From contig DEFD01000024.1 in the NCBI GenBank assembly GCA_002350615.1, positions 185 to 43,519 on the forward strand: 43,335 nt of DNA, given 5' to 3'. Each line of letters opens with the position of its first letter. Position 1 is the first letter of the stretch. The stretch is from Bacteroidales bacterium UBA2861 (GTDB lineage Bacteria; Bacteroidota; Bacteroidia; Bacteroidales; UBA932). The translations under genes were made by a program, and so were the position numbers. Under the pieces are notes generated by a model, which ran no database searches, was not told where the DNA came from, and saw only the letters and a program-made list of their open reading frames with translations. Of the stretch, positions 42,841-43,335 are shown one piece after another.

Positions 42841-43210
42841 AGACAAAGCCGGCAGGCGCCAAGCCGGAGGCCGGGGTACATTAGGGGCGGGCCCCTAATC
42901 ACGCGACCGAAGGGGAGCAGCCGACGTTCCAGCACCCTGGCAACGCCGCCACGAAGCCGCCCCGGGGTTCGGGGTGCCCCCGAGACAAAGCCGGTAGGCG
43001 CCGAGCCGAAGGCCGGGGTACATTAGGGGCAGGCCCCTAATCACGCGACCGAAGGGGAGCAGCCGACGTTCCAGCACCCTGGCAACGCCGCCACGAAGCT
43101 GCCCCGGGGTTCGGGGTGTCCCCGAGACAAAGCCGGTAGGCGCCGAGCCGAAGGCCGGGGTACATTAGGGGCAGGCCCCTAATCATGCGACCGAAGGGTC
43201 GCTGCCGACG
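42841..43210. repeat. 142-bp tandem repeat, 2.6 copies, GC-rich
   Basis: Copies begin with AGACAAAGCCGG at 42841, 42983 and 43125, with exact 142-bp spacing. Copies 1 and 2 differ at about six positions, all transitions. Copy 3 stops at about 43210. Each copy carries the palindrome ATTAGGGGC-GCCCCTAAT and a CCCCGGGGTTCGGGG segment. The array lies downstream of the 5S gene on the rRNA transcription strand. Confidence 0.9.
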
Positions 43211-43288
43211 TTTTTCGGTATATGGCTTGCCATATACGAAGATAGCCGGGCATCATTTCTGATGTCCGGCTATCCGAAAAACGGCGGC
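43204..43288 (-). terminator. Nested inverted repeats after the 5S gene, probable rRNA operon terminator
   Basis: On the minus strand, just after the 5S 3' end, comes TTTTT and then a strong hairpin GATAGCCGG...CCGGCTATC (43274-43241). A second perfect hairpin, GTATATGGC/GCCATATAC, follows (43237-43218). Outer arms GCCGACGTTTTTCGG (43204-43218) and CCGAAAAACGGCGGC (43274-43288) are complementary at 14 of 15 positions. A role in ending or processing rRNA transcription is likely. Confidence 0.6.
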
Positions 43289-43335
43289 TACCTACTCTCC
43301 CACCTGGTGGGGCAGTACCATCGGCGTTAGTGCGT
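43282..43335 (-). rRNA. rrf: 5S ribosomal RNA, 3' part (cut by window edge)
   Basis: The last ~54 bases read, on the minus strand, as the 3' half of 5S rRNA: CGCCGATGGTACTGCCCCAC, then GGTGGGAGAGTAGGTAGCCG and terminal CCG. These are the conserved helix IV/V loop and the 3' strand of helix I. The 5' half, and presumably 23S and 16S, lie beyond the right edge. Confidence 0.93.

Noticed and set aside
42895..43077. 60-aa minus-strand frame inside the 142-bp repeats
   Set aside because: It is composed of the GC-rich repeat itself and has no independent support as a gene.

Overview
The window comes from a member of the Bacteroidales, probably a gut or host-associated one. The evidence is two SusC/SusD-type glycan-uptake operons, each with an ECF sigma/FecR pair, many lipoproteins with BACON, fimbrillin-like, DUF4959/DUF4998/DUF5689-like and FISUMP-like modules, F-type ATPase genes in the Bacteroidetes order (beta-epsilon-a-c-b-delta-alpha), and TAnnTTTG promoter elements. 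I cannot name the genus.

Layout. 1-4750 (-): ATP synthase operon atpD-C-B-E-F-H-A, with atpA cut by the left edge. 4808-19342 (-), plus a divergent sigma gene at 19474: polysaccharide-utilisation locus 1 (PUL1), transcribed fecR > susC > susD > metallo-beta-lactamase-fold lipoprotein > BACON/DUF5689-like lipoprotein > 41-aa peptide > fimbrillin-like/GLUG lipoprotein > two clan GH-A glycosidases. 20027-21977 (-): alpha/beta hydrolase and a RhuM-family protein. 22025-23524 (+): glpK. 23574-39657 (-): PUL2, transcribed ECF sigma > fecR > susC > susD > DUF4959-type discoidin lipoprotein > DUF4998/BACON lipoprotein > BACON-TIM-barrel lipoprotein > 52-aa peptide > fimbrillin-like/FISUMP lipoprotein > DUF2264 lipoprotein > GH20 hexosaminidase. 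39953-41263 (-): enolase. 41375-42277 (+): EamA transporter. 42278-43280: no convincing gene, but a dense series of palindromes and tandem repeats. 43282-43335 (-): 3' end of a 5S rRNA, so an rRNA operon lies to the right.

How it works together. In each PUL an extracytoplasmic signal is probably passed from the N-terminal STN domain of the SusC transporter to the FecR anti-sigma factor and then to the ECF sigma factor, which would switch on the operon. SusD and the surface lipoproteins would capture glycan, SusC would import oligosaccharides, and the glycosidases would trim them. PUL2 ends in a GH20 enzyme, which points to a glycan containing N-acetylhexosamine; the PUL1 substrate cannot be read from the sequence.

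The least explained items are: (i) two tiny peptide genes, one in each PUL, each directly upstream of a fimbrillin-like lipoprotein gene and sharing a hydrophobic-Leu-Cys-x-Ser-Thr core with an acidic C-terminus; (ii) two unrelated-sequence repeat families, at 39755 and 42508, that both consist of hairpins with an exact 51-bp period; (iii) several promoters lying so close to start codons that near-leaderless mRNAs are likely; and (iv) the palindrome/MITE-like and 142-bp tandem repeats between the EamA gene and the rRNA operon.
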